Shown: in pieces, positions 1 through 8,222 of the stretch | How the letters are laid out: each line of letters begins with the position of its first letter | Position numbering within the stretch: the stretch's first letter is position 1 | NCBI GenBank assembly: GCA_964404285.1 | Contig: CAYOJK010000006.1 | Coordinates: forward strand, 102,407 to 166,406 | DNA length: 64,000 nucleotides | Origin: JBASEY01 sp964404285 | GTDB taxonomy: Bacteria; CSSED10-310 | Reading direction: 5' to 3' | The notes under the pieces: model-generated | Databases searched by the model: none | The model's input: only the letters and a program-made list of their open reading frames with translations | Told to the model about the DNA's origin: nothing | Translations under genes and position numbers: made by a program

Positions 1-1
1 C

Positions 2-2002
2 AGTGATCCGAAGACAGAGTATCGATCTGTTTTTTCTGAATACGGTTATACGATGGAAATACTAGCGCCGAGCGGTGATCATAACAGCGGTGACCATGAC
101 GGCAGTGGAAAAATCGATCATATCTATCAGCAAGATCTTCGCGTTCAGCCATGGCCGAATTTGACGAACTTTATCATTCGAGGTCAGGTCGGAACATCGA
201 TGGCGTGTCCCCATGCGAGTGGCACCGCTGCTCTTATATTGGCTTATGGCGAACAAATGGGCTGGAATCTGACCAATAAAGATGTTAGAGCTCGTATGTC
301 GGCATCTGCTGTTGATCTGAACCATGATGAATATCCGGGATATGACTATAAGTTTGGGTTTGGTCGTATCGATGTCCCGGCTGCAATGACAATTGATCCA
401 AAACCAACTCTTGCTGTTCGAGAAGCCAAAGTGTTTGAAGCTTCGGGACAAGGTAACGGCAATTATCGAGCAGAAGCAGGCGAAACCGTCAGTATGAACG
501 TCGATCTCATGGCGCTGTTTGCCGATGCGTCCGGTGTCGAAGCAACAGTTACCTCTAGTGACCAATATGTGACCGTGCTTTCTTCTAATATCCATTACCC
601 AGATGTCGAACGGTTTAATCGCGTATCCCCGGTTGACTCAGTTATCTTGTCAATCAGCGCCAATTGCCCGATCAAGCATCAAGCGAAATTCGAAGCGGTG
701 ATTTCTTGTGATCAGGAAGCTGACAGAACGGTTACTTTTCATGCAACGATTACACCACCCAGTGTTCTTTTTTGGAAGGATGACCGGTTTCAAGGAAACT
801 CAAAATGGCCCGAAAAACCTTTGCTGGACGCACTGGATAATAAGGGTATTGCATACGACGTGCATATCACAACAGGTAAAATAGATGCTGAAACAACAGA
901 GCAATTTCGATATCCTTGGGAAGATATTGAATTCACGAAGTTACCGACTTATGAAATGTTGCGGGAATATGACGCTGTCATTTGGTACGTTGGCCAAACA
1001 GGTATTGCCAGGCGTGAACTGGCTGAGATTATACTTCCGGAACTGGTCAAATATTTGGATGATGGTGGCAATATGCTGATTACTGGCCATGAACTCATGT
1101 ACAATATGGCAAGACCGGCTTCCGGGAAGGAGCGTCTAGACAGAATCACTTGGATCAATTCGGATGCTACACCGAATCCCAGCAATATTGATGAATATAA
1201 CCACTGGTTTGTTTATAATTATTTACACATCGCCGCTGTTGAACATGATAACTGGTATGATGAAGTAATGGGATCACCGGTTGTTCCGATAACCAGAAAT
1301 TTAAACCCACAAAAGCTGGACTTGATGACTTATAACAAAAAGCTAGAGTACAACTGGTGGCCGGATAACATCATTCCCAAAGATGATGCAATACCGATGA
1401 TGTATTCAGGACCGCCGGTCAGACCCACCGATGCTTATCCGGAGATGCAAGAATCCTTTGATAACGATCAGCCGGACAAAATAGCGGAACGTGCCTGTGC
1501 TGTTCGCTATAGTGGGGATTATCGAATGATCATGTGTCCTTATCCAATTGAAGCCGCAAGTAATCCAGGAGATTTCTTTGTTCCAGCAGTGAACTGGTTG
1601 CTAACGGGACAAGAAACAGCTTCTGAGATTTTGGTCAAGATCGATACGGATTATAGAAGACACCGCTATAACGATACTCACGAACCACCCCATGGTGACC
1701 CCTTTAAACTGCATGGATACATCTATAATCCAGGACCTCCCGTGACCTGTCAAAGATGGGTGCTGATGCAGGTTTTCGATATGTTTTGGGCTTGGCCATC
1801 ATGGGTGGAACTCGATAAGGGATATGACTATATGGATGTTACCGTGCCGACAGGTTTCTCAAAAGATGTCTTCCTGGAGTTCGAATGGTTCCCTGGTATC
1901 GATGATACATTCGACGAAATTTATTTCTGGTTTGCTCACTTGACGCCTGAACCGGACTTGCTGGGTACATATGATATATGTGTGACGGGTTTCTACAATT
2001 GA
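2..2002 (+). CDS. Subtilisin-like (S8) serine protease, C-terminal part, 5' end cut by window edge
   Basis: The reading frame is open from base 2, so the first ATG at 53 is not the real start and the N-terminal part, with the catalytic Asp and His, lies outside the window. The subtilase Ser motif GTSMACPHASG is present, with the catalytic Ser codon near base 197, so this is the end of an S8 peptidase domain. About 120 residues of beta-rich sequence follow, then a stretch starting near base 765 (VLFWKDDRF, later YDAVIWYVGQTG and GGNMLITGHE) that resembles a glutamine-amidotransferase-like Rossmann fold, then a C-terminal domain of about 150 residues that I do not recognise. It is probably a secreted or surface protease with accessory domains. 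A terminator follows at once. The protease call is firm; the accessory domain names are tentative. Confidence 0.85.
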   Translation, partial: SDPKTEYRSVFSEYGYTMEILAPSGDHNSGDHDGSGKIDHIYQQDLRVQPWPNLTNFIIRGQVGTSMACPHASGTAALILAYGEQMGWNLTNKDVRARMSASAVDLNHDEYPGYDYKFGFGRIDVPAAMTIDPKPTLAVREAKVFEASGQGNGNYRAEAGETVSMNVDLMALFADASGVEATVTSSDQYVTVLSSNIHYPDVERFNRVSPVDSVILSISANCPIKHQAKFEAVISCDQEADRTVTFHATITPPSVLFWKDDRFQGNSKWPEKPLLDALDNKGIAYDVHITTGKIDAETTEQFRYPWEDIEFTKLPTYEMLREYDAVIWYVGQTGIARRELAEIILPELVKYLDDGGNMLITGHELMYNMARPASGKERLDRITWINSDATPNPSNIDEYNHWFVYNYLHIAAVEHDNWYDEVMGSPVVPITRNLNPQKLDLMTYNKKLEYNWWPDNIIPKDDAIPMMYSGPPVRPTDAYPEMQESFDNDQPDKIAERACAVRYSGDYRMIMCPYPIEAASNPGDFFVPAVNWLLTGQETASEILVKIDTDYRRHRYNDTHEPPHGDPFKLHGYIYNPGPPVTCQRWVLMQVFDMFWAWPSWVELDKGYDYMDVTVPTGFSKDVFLEFEWFPGIDDTFDEIYFWFAHLTPEPDLLGTYDICVTGFYN

Positions 2003-2042
2003 TCGAATGTAATCGATAGACCATTTTGAACATGATAAACTT

Positions 2043-2072
2043 AGCCCGGAGAGTGATTCTCCGGGCTTTTTT
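2043..2072 (+). terminator. Intrinsic terminator after the subtilase gene
   Basis: A perfect 10-bp stem (AGCCCGGAGA, 2043-2052, paired with TCTCCGGGCT, 2058-2067) with a 5-base loop is followed by five more T. It ends directly before the ATG at 2073, so the next gene has no room for a normal ribosome binding site. Confidence 0.9.
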
Positions 2073-3413
2073 ATGAATATGAACGCGTATAAAATCGAAT
2101 CGATGAGCTTGCGTGGAATAGGAACTGTCCATACCGGAAATCTCCGCATTCGAGTTCCAGGGGCAATTGCAGGTGAAAAGATAAAACTGGATATCGTATC
2201 TGACAAATATGGGCGGTATATTGGAAAAATCAAAGATTTTCTGGAAATCTCTGATCAACGTATGAAGCCTCATTGCAACAACTTTCCTTCGTGTCCTGGG
2301 TGTGGATTGAGACATCTTTCACGTGAATTTCAGTCTCGACGAATTGTTGACCTTATCAGGAATATCACAGCCAAAGAATTTCCTGATGCTGTATCAAAAA
2401 TACCTGAACCGATATTTTATGGACTTCAAGCTTCTGAAAAATACAGAACACGCTGCTCATTGTCACTGTGTTTTTTGGATAAAAGACTTATTTTGGGAAT
2501 GAAATCGCAGTTTCCTGATGAGCCGCCGATAAGCCTTTCTAGCTGTCCCAATCATCACCCGGACCTAAATGATTTGATCCAAACAACCGAGAATTTCTTC
2601 AAAGAATGCAATCTCCCGAAAAACACGCTTCAAAATATTCGGGAGATACATTTTCATCTTTCAGCAGATGGTTTACATAGAATTCTATTCGTGATTTTAG
2701 ATCATGAAAAAAACGAGGCTGCTTTTAAAAAGGTGTTATCGACATATTTCAAATCAATGGAATTATCACTTATGTGCCTGACCATAAAAAGCAACAAAAG
2801 CGGAATTTCCTTTAAAAAACCGGAAATATTGCAAGGGGATCGCTGGATTAGTATCAAAACACAGTTTGCGGAGTTTAAGGCTTTGTCCGGGGTGTGGACG
2901 CCGGTTGCGCCGGAATCTGTAAATCAGCTTGTTGAATCGTTGCAAAGTGATCCTTGGTTAAATAACTGTGATAATCTGTTGGAATTGGGCTGTGGAGCCG
3001 GTTTGACAATTCTACCGTTGGCAGCGAAAACTATCACTTCGATAGGGGTCGATAAAAATCGTCATGCTATAGAATCAGCGATAGCTAATGCCGAACGATT
3101 GAATATATCTAATAGTGGTTTCAGAACTGGAGATGCTTTACATGCTATCAAAAAATTTGCGGCACAAAATAAAACGGTTAATTGTGTCATTGCTCATGGG
3201 ATGCGTAAACCTTTTGGTCCAAGGCTGATAAATTTGATTCAAACATTACAGAATAATACTGTAATACTGATGTCCCCGTCGATAAATGCTTGGTTTCAGG
3301 ATATTCATAGCGGTCTGGGGGGTAAATGGAAATTGGGGCAAATAAAGATATTCGATCAGCTACCGCATACAGCAGGTTATTTACTATGCGGTACTTTGCA
3401 TAAACACGAGTAA
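2073..3413 (+). CDS. TrmA/RlmD-family protein with Fe-S cysteines but without the methyltransferase catalytic residues
   Basis: The protein has the layout of the TrmA/RumA (m5U) RNA methyltransferases: an N-terminal TRAM-like domain, a Cys-x5-Cys-x2-Cys cluster (CNNFPSCPGC, near residue 68) with a fourth Cys in SSCPNHHP, and a SAM-binding motif LELGCGAG near residue 304. The family's catalytic features are missing. The DPPR-like motif reads AHGMRKPFGP, the nucleophile motif SCNP is replaced by MSPSINAW, and the GHLE general-base motif reads TAGYLL after the conserved PHT. It is therefore likely an RNA-binding or [4Fe-4S] relative that does not make m5U by the usual route. The start is uncertain: ATG 2073 touches the preceding terminator and has no Shine-Dalgarno (SD) sequence; ATG 2079 is another option. 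Confidence 0.75.
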   Translation: MNMNAYKIESMSLRGIGTVHTGNLRIRVPGAIAGEKIKLDIVSDKYGRYIGKIKDFLEISDQRMKPHCNNFPSCPGCGLRHLSREFQSRRIVDLIRNITAKEFPDAVSKIPEPIFYGLQASEKYRTRCSLSLCFLDKRLILGMKSQFPDEPPISLSSCPNHHPDLNDLIQTTENFFKECNLPKNTLQNIREIHFHLSADGLHRILFVILDHEKNEAAFKKVLSTYFKSMELSLMCLTIKSNKSGISFKKPEILQGDRWISIKTQFAEFKALSGVWTPVAPESVNQLVESLQSDPWLNNCDNLLELGCGAGLTILPLAAKTITSIGVDKNRHAIESAIANAERLNISNSGFRTGDALHAIKKFAAQNKTVNCVIAHGMRKPFGPRLINLIQTLQNNTVILMSPSINAWFQDIHSGLGGKWKLGQIKIFDQLPHTAGYLLCGTLHKHE

Positions 3414-3459
3414 GATCAGTACAATTTTAATGCCAATTTACGGGAAGGATAAAGACAAA

Positions 3460-4008
3460 ATGGAAAAAACACTGGTGTTGATAAAACCGGATGCAGTAAG
3501 GCGTGGGCTTACAGGGAGAATAATCAGTCGATTTGAAGATGCAGGACTGACTATCTCAAAACTGAAATTGTTTTCACCACCAGATAAGACTCTAATAGAA
3601 AAGCATTATCAAAACACGGAAAAATGGATGTGTTCAGTTGGCAAGAAGTCGATCGAAGATTTTATTTCTCGAGGACTGACCCTTGAACATGTCGAAGAAG
3701 GCTATGGCTCAATCTCCGAAATTGAAATTGGAAAGGTAGTTCAAAAGCGTTTAATAACATATTTAAGCCAAGGTGATGTTATAGCTATGGTTGTTAGCGG
3801 CGATATGGCTATTTTAAAGGTTCGAAAAATTGTAGGCTATACAATTCCTGCTCAGGCTGAACCAGGAACGATACGAGGCGATTTCAGTTCCGATTCTGCT
3901 GTTCAGGCTGCTCGAGAGAAACGGTCGATAGAAAACCTTGTACATGGATCAGATTCTGTGGAAACGGCAGAAAACGAGATCGGTTTATGGTTCGGCGGAG
4001 GGGATTGA
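3460..4008 (+). CDS. ndk: Nucleoside diphosphate kinase, long form
   Basis: It transfers the gamma phosphate between nucleoside tri- and diphosphates through a phosphohistidine. The N-terminus EKTLVLIKPDAVRRG and the active-site motif NLVHGSDS (His about residue 162), followed by ENEIGLWF, are typical. At 182 residues it is longer than the usual 140 or so; the extra length sits in the middle (about residues 50-100, including a GLTLEHVEEGYG stretch). I chose ATG 3460 because GGAAGG (3443-3448) lies 11 bases upstream; an in-frame ATG at 3430 has no such site. It follows the TrmA-like gene on the same strand by 46 bases. Confidence 0.92.
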   Translation: MEKTLVLIKPDAVRRGLTGRIISRFEDAGLTISKLKLFSPPDKTLIEKHYQNTEKWMCSVGKKSIEDFISRGLTLEHVEEGYGSISEIEIGKVVQKRLITYLSQGDVIAMVVSGDMAILKVRKIVGYTIPAQAEPGTIRGDFSSDSAVQAAREKRSIENLVHGSDSVETAENEIGLWFGGGD

Positions 4009-4026
4009 GAACTCCGAACTAAAAGA

Positions 4027-5193
4027 TTAATCGGCAGCGACAAAAAAACACTTTAAATAATCTGTTCCTCGTATACCTGGATGAATAGGATGGTCGAAAC
4101 TTTGTGAGCCGACATGGAATATTCGAGCTTTTCGTCCATGTCGATGGAAAGCATTGAATGTAACCGCTTTGAAATCCTCAGGTGTAACATGAAAAGAACA
4201 GCAAGAGGTGATCAGTATACCTTGGGGAGCTAGATTTTGAATTGCAAGAGATGCTATTTTCTGATAGTTGCTCAGATTTCTTCTGGAACGGTGTTTTCCA
4301 CGGACAAATGATGGCGGATCAAGAAAAACAATATCCCATTTGTCGTGGTTTTGATTCAAAAAACTGAAGGCTTCAGCTTGAACAAATTCTATTCGTTTGT
4401 TGATATCATATCGATCAGCAGTTAATTTTCCCATTTCCAGACCAGGTTCGAACACATCGATGCACGTTGTATATTCAGCATCATGTAAGCAGGCTCGTAT
4501 TCCAAACGCTCCAGAAAAACAGAACACATCCAATACTTTTTTCTTGGCACAAAGTTCAACCGCACGAGCACGATTATCTCGCTGATCAAGAAAAAAGCCT
4601 GTTTTATGTCCCTCAAAAAAATCGATAGCGTGCTCTATTCCATCAATCTGAGCATAAAAAGGCTTGGGAATGGTTCCGTATGCGACGCGACGAAATAAGC
4701 TCAAGCCCTCTTTTTTGCGGGGAAGACTATCACAGGCCAGGATAATGCCGGTCGGTTGGAAGATTGTTATGAGTGCGTTCACAATGGTATCTGTAAACCG
4801 TTCGATCCCGGCAGTCGTTATTTGTACAGAAAGACACGAACCAAACTTATCGATGATCAAACCGGGCAGCTCATCGACATCACCATAGACAACTCGAAAG
4901 GATTCATCAGCAGGATAGCGCCTGAGTCTGAAGCCAAGGGCGTTTTTAATGGCTTCCAACCAAAATTGATCATCAAGGTATCGCTCTTGAAAGCTAAGAA
5001 TTCTCAAGGGGATAGCTGATAGTGTATTGAGATAGCCTATACCAGCAAAAGTGTTGTCATCGGTGAAAACACGAACGGTTTCACCTGGTTGAATATTGGT
5101 CGAGATATCTGCGATACAATCCGATCCCAACGAAGGAAGTTGTTGAAGAACCATCCGGGTTCCGCGATCGTTTAAATGAACGACAGGAAGATT
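4027..5193 (-). CDS. rlmI: RlmI-like class I SAM-dependent rRNA cytosine-C5 methyltransferase
   Basis: This 388-residue protein has a PUA-like N-terminal RNA-binding domain (about residues 1-75, with GETVRVFTDDNTFAGIGYLN), a middle EEHUD-like segment, and a Rossmann methyltransferase domain with VLDVFCFSGAFGIRA (SAM site) and DIVFLDPPSFVRGK followed by SCCSFHV, which carries the catalytic Cys. This is the pattern of E. coli RlmI, which makes m5C1962 in 23S rRNA; the exact target here is inferred. An in-frame GTG at 5223 lies inside the upstream terminator, so ATG 5193, preceded by AAAGGG, is preferred. It is read convergently with ndk. Confidence 0.85.
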   Translation of the reverse strand, partial: NLPVVHLNDRGTRMVLQQLPSLGSDCIADISTNIQPGETVRVFTDDNTFAGIGYLNTLSAIPLRILSFQERYLDDQFWLEAIKNALGFRLRRYPADESFRVVYGDVDELPGLIIDKFGSCLSVQITTAGIERFTDTIVNALITIFQPTGIILACDSLPRKKEGLSLFRRVAYGTIPKPFYAQIDGIEHAIDFFEGHKTGFFLDQRDNRARAVELCAKKKVLDVFCFSGAFGIRACLHDAEYTTCIDVFEPGLEMGKLTADRYDINKRIEFVQAEAFSFLNQNHDKWDIVFLDPPSFVRGKHRSRRNLSNYQKIASLAIQNLAPQGILITSCCSFHVTPEDFKAVTFNAFHRHGRKARIFHVGSQSFDHPIHPGIRGTDYLKCFFVAAD

Positions 5194-5210
5194 CATCGTG
5201 ATAGTATCCC

Positions 5211-5247
5211 TTTTTAAAAACACCGGACCCTGTTAGGGGCCCGGTGT
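5211..5247 (-). terminator. Intrinsic terminator after the SHMT-like gene
   Basis: On the minus strand a strong stem (ACACCGG paired with CCGGTGT, extended by CCC/GGG with a small bulge) is followed by TTTTTAAAAA. It lies between the end of the SHMT-like gene (5268) and the rlmI start (5193). Confidence 0.8.
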
Positions 5248-5267
5248 CCCTTTCCATTCAAATGTTT

Positions 5268-6710
5268 TTAATTGAGCGTTTCTGCCAGGCTCATCAGTTG
5301 ATCTGCAAACAGCTTTGCATAGTCACTGTTAGGTAATACGGTTCCTAATACTCTTGCGCCAAATGCAGCGGCAGTTTTATGATCAAGACAGAAATGCTGG
5401 GTCAAAAACTTCTTTCTATAATCGCTGACAGTCTGCGCGATATTTTTCTTGTTTTTGACAACGTCTGCTATAAAGCCGGCGACGGTTTCAAAATCTTTTT
5501 CCACCATTCCATAGCGGGTCATTTCCTGGACTCCCATGCGCAGACCACTAGAAGACAAGAATGTTTCGTCATCTGGAAGAGCTTGATAATTACAAATAAT
5601 ATTGCTTTCTTCCAATTTTCTAGCAATCTCCTGACCATCTCCAAATTGAGAAACCCGTAAAACGACTTGGTGAGTTTGTGTGTAACCGTCATGAGGATCA
5701 CCTTCAACGGGTATACCTGCTGAAACAAGGTGTTTTGCAAAAGCTTTGGCATTTTTAATCACCTGGTTTTGGAAGGTTTGTTTGTATTCATTCATTTCCA
5801 GTGATGCCATCAAAAGGGCTAACAATGTTCCAAGGTGGTGGTTGGATGTCGATCCTGGGAAAGATCGGTTTTTGACTTCCAGCCAAACTTTTCTAAAGGG
5901 TGATTTTTTATCCATATTCGAGACGATCACGCCGCGTTGTGGTCCAAAGAAGGTTTTATGTGTTGAGCCGGTTACTATGTCAGCGCCTTCTTCTAACGGA
6001 GTTTGAAAGGCGCCATATAAGCCTAGAACATGGGCCATATCAAACATGATGACCGGTGGTTTTTCCCAATCTTTGACAACATTATAAAATTCTTTTACGG
6101 GTTCAGGATACAGAAACATGCTTTTTCCGAATACAACCAGATCAGGCTTGTGTGTGCCCAGTATATCCAATAGCTTGGGTACATCGATTCGATAAGGATT
6201 ATCTTTCATCACCGGGAAATTGACGACGTTTTCAGCGCCGGTTTTCGGATTAGGATCAACAAAATTAAACAATGCACCCATAGGTTGGCTGGATAGATGG
6301 CCGCCTTTACCTAAATCATTATTCATCACACATTTCATTCGAGCGAATTCCGTTTGATCTCGGTGATTGATAAATTTTGTCACGGCTTTGAAAACAATTT
6401 CATTAGCCATCTGACCGGAGATGGGCCGTAATTCGGCTTGACTACTGTTAAAAAACTCACAAATAGCGGCACGAGCTTCTTCTTCAACATCTCGAATGAA
6501 GTCGATACCTTGATAAAAATAGACTTCTTTCCCCTTCATTGTGCGATGTTCAGCGTATCGACCTGATGGATCCGCTATCTCGCAGATTTTGACGAGAAGG
6601 CTCGGTGTTGTTTCGGAAGGGATTAAATTGATGGAATTATGCTGTCGCCAACGGTTGTTTTTCTCAATGCGATCGATCAGGTGAGTTACCTTATCTTTGA
6701 ACTGGCTCAT
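5268..6710 (-). CDS. glyA: Serine hydroxymethyltransferase family protein, divergent long form
   Basis: This PLP enzyme of 480 residues is expected to interconvert serine and glycine with a folate one-carbon carrier. The PLP lysine motif is VTGSTHKTFFGPQRG, and NSINLIPSETTPS near the N-terminus matches the family's ELIASEN region. It differs from bacterial GlyA (about 415-420 residues) by longer loops and by a RYAEHRTMKGK segment in place of the usual GYPGxRYYGG. It may belong to a separate SHMT-like clade, so folate dependence is inferred. A perfect AAGGAGG site precedes ATG 6710. A strong terminator follows, so it is a single-gene unit. Confidence 0.78.
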   Translation of the reverse strand: MSQFKDKVTHLIDRIEKNNRWRQHNSINLIPSETTPSLLVKICEIADPSGRYAEHRTMKGKEVYFYQGIDFIRDVEEEARAAICEFFNSSQAELRPISGQMANEIVFKAVTKFINHRDQTEFARMKCVMNNDLGKGGHLSSQPMGALFNFVDPNPKTGAENVVNFPVMKDNPYRIDVPKLLDILGTHKPDLVVFGKSMFLYPEPVKEFYNVVKDWEKPPVIMFDMAHVLGLYGAFQTPLEEGADIVTGSTHKTFFGPQRGVIVSNMDKKSPFRKVWLEVKNRSFPGSTSNHHLGTLLALLMASLEMNEYKQTFQNQVIKNAKAFAKHLVSAGIPVEGDPHDGYTQTHQVVLRVSQFGDGQEIARKLEESNIICNYQALPDDETFLSSSGLRMGVQEMTRYGMVEKDFETVAGFIADVVKNKKNIAQTVSDYRKKFLTQHFCLDHKTAAAFGARVLGTVLPNSDYAKLFADQLMSLAETLN

Positions 6711-6893
6711 AAAAAAACCTCCTTGTTAGGTGAATGGTTCCGAACATTACATTGTTGTTTTGCAGTTCAAACCACTGCGGATCATTGCGAATGAGTTTAC
6801 CACAAAACTGAAATTGTTTCATGGTAAAGTTTTTAAAGATCATCTATTCTTATACGATGAAGTTTGAAGGAGCATCTTTGAAAGGATATTTAT

Positions 6894-8222
6894 TTGGAGA
6901 GCAAAAATATACAGTTGCAATATAGAATTGTTATCGGGGATGAAAATGCAGACGATCTGCAGAAGGCGCAAACTGCCCTTCGTACTGCTGGGTATTCTAT
7001 TTCATCGACTTTATTCGGTAACAGATTGTTTCAGATTATTAAAAATACTAAGCCGCATTTAGTGATTCTTTCTGACAAATTAAAAGATCTTGATGGAATT
7101 GAAGCTGCAAAAACGTTGATCGAAAAACTAAATTTTGCCGGCCCGATACTTATATTATCCGGTGATTCATCAGAACGCTCTATAGCTAGAGCCTATGAAG
7201 CAGGGATAAGTGAATATTTATTAAAACCTTGTCCTGAAGGTTTATTACGAGTTAAAGTGAAACTGTTATTACAAAATATACCGCAATCCGGAGATCTAAT
7301 CCCCTCGCGCTCTGATGATTTTTCAAATTTACAAAGTGAGCTGGATTTGCCGGCGTATAGAATAATAGAAAAAATTGGTTCCGGATCGATGGGAGAAGTT
7401 TATCGAGCTATACACAAGATAACGTTTGATACTGTGGCAATAAAAGTTGTTCATGAATCGAAAGTGAAAAGTATTCGTGATGTACAACGTTTTTTTAGAG
7501 GTAGTTTGATTGGGCTGGAAATGCCCCGGCATCCTAATCTGGTCCAAATCATTGAAATTAAAAAACTAAAAAACAGTATTTACCAGGTTATGGAGTATGT
7601 CGATGGAAATACTCTTCAAGCAATCCTGAAAACAAAAGCTGTTCTAGAAGAGTCTCAGGTCGTATCCTTATTGAAAGATATTACGCTTGCCTTGGATATG
7701 CTGCACCAAAACCAGGTTTTACATCGTGATGTCAAACCCGGTAACATATTTATCACGAAAAAATGGCTCTGCAAGTTAGGAGATCTGGGAATTTCACGCC
7801 GATTGATCGATCGAACCGCCACAACAACCGGGCATATTGTTGGAACACCGGGGTATATATCACCGGAGCAAATTCTGGATATTAGACCGCTCGATATACG
7901 CTCAGATATCTACAGCCTTGGATTGACGTTGATTCATTCTATTACTGGAAGCAATCCATTTATGAAAGACACACCATACGAATCCATGTTAGCTAGATTA
8001 CAAGGCCCTGAAATATCTCTACATGAAGAAAATGCACCGCAAATATCTTCAAAGCTCAGGGATGTAATAAACCGGATGGTCAGAAGACGTGCTTTAGATC
8101 GGTATTCCTCGCCTTTGGCAATTCTTGCTGATTTGGAAAATCAAGGACTCTTCACCTCCCAGAAGGTGATGGGTCTTGAGCCTCCTCCAGATCCACAACA
8201 AGAATCTCAGCAGGACAGTTGA
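6894..8222 (+). CDS. Response-regulator-like receiver fused to Ser/Thr protein kinase
   Basis: A receiver domain (residues about 10-125) is joined to a Hanks-type kinase domain (about 154-415). The kinase is intact by motif: glycine loop IGSGSMGEVYRA, lysine VAIKVV, catalytic loop HRDVKPGNIF (near residue 276), metal-binding DLG in place of DFG, and GTPGYISPEQ. The receiver aligns with normal ones (HLVILSDKLKDLDG, LLKPC), but the phosphoacceptor Asp position is Ser (codon 7071-7073) with Asp one residue later. No transmembrane segment is evident, so it is likely cytoplasmic. The start is TTG 6894 with AAAGGA 8 bases upstream; no ATG is available in frame. Its 3' end overlaps the opposing metallophosphoesterase gene by 71 bases. 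Confidence 0.88.
   Translation: MESKNIQLQYRIVIGDENADDLQKAQTALRTAGYSISSTLFGNRLFQIIKNTKPHLVILSDKLKDLDGIEAAKTLIEKLNFAGPILILSGDSSERSIARAYEAGISEYLLKPCPEGLLRVKVKLLLQNIPQSGDLIPSRSDDFSNLQSELDLPAYRIIEKIGSGSMGEVYRAIHKITFDTVAIKVVHESKVKSIRDVQRFFRGSLIGLEMPRHPNLVQIIEIKKLKNSIYQVMEYVDGNTLQAILKTKAVLEESQVVSLLKDITLALDMLHQNQVLHRDVKPGNIFITKKWLCKLGDLGISRRLIDRTATTTGHIVGTPGYISPEQILDIRPLDIRSDIYSLGLTLIHSITGSNPFMKDTPYESMLARLQGPEISLHEENAPQISSKLRDVINRMVRRRALDRYSSPLAILADLENQGLFTSQKVMGLEPPPDPQQESQQDS

Noticed and set aside
62..595. 177-residue minus-strand open frame opposite the subtilase
   Set aside because: It is antisense to a clear protease domain, has no SD and no recognisable motif.
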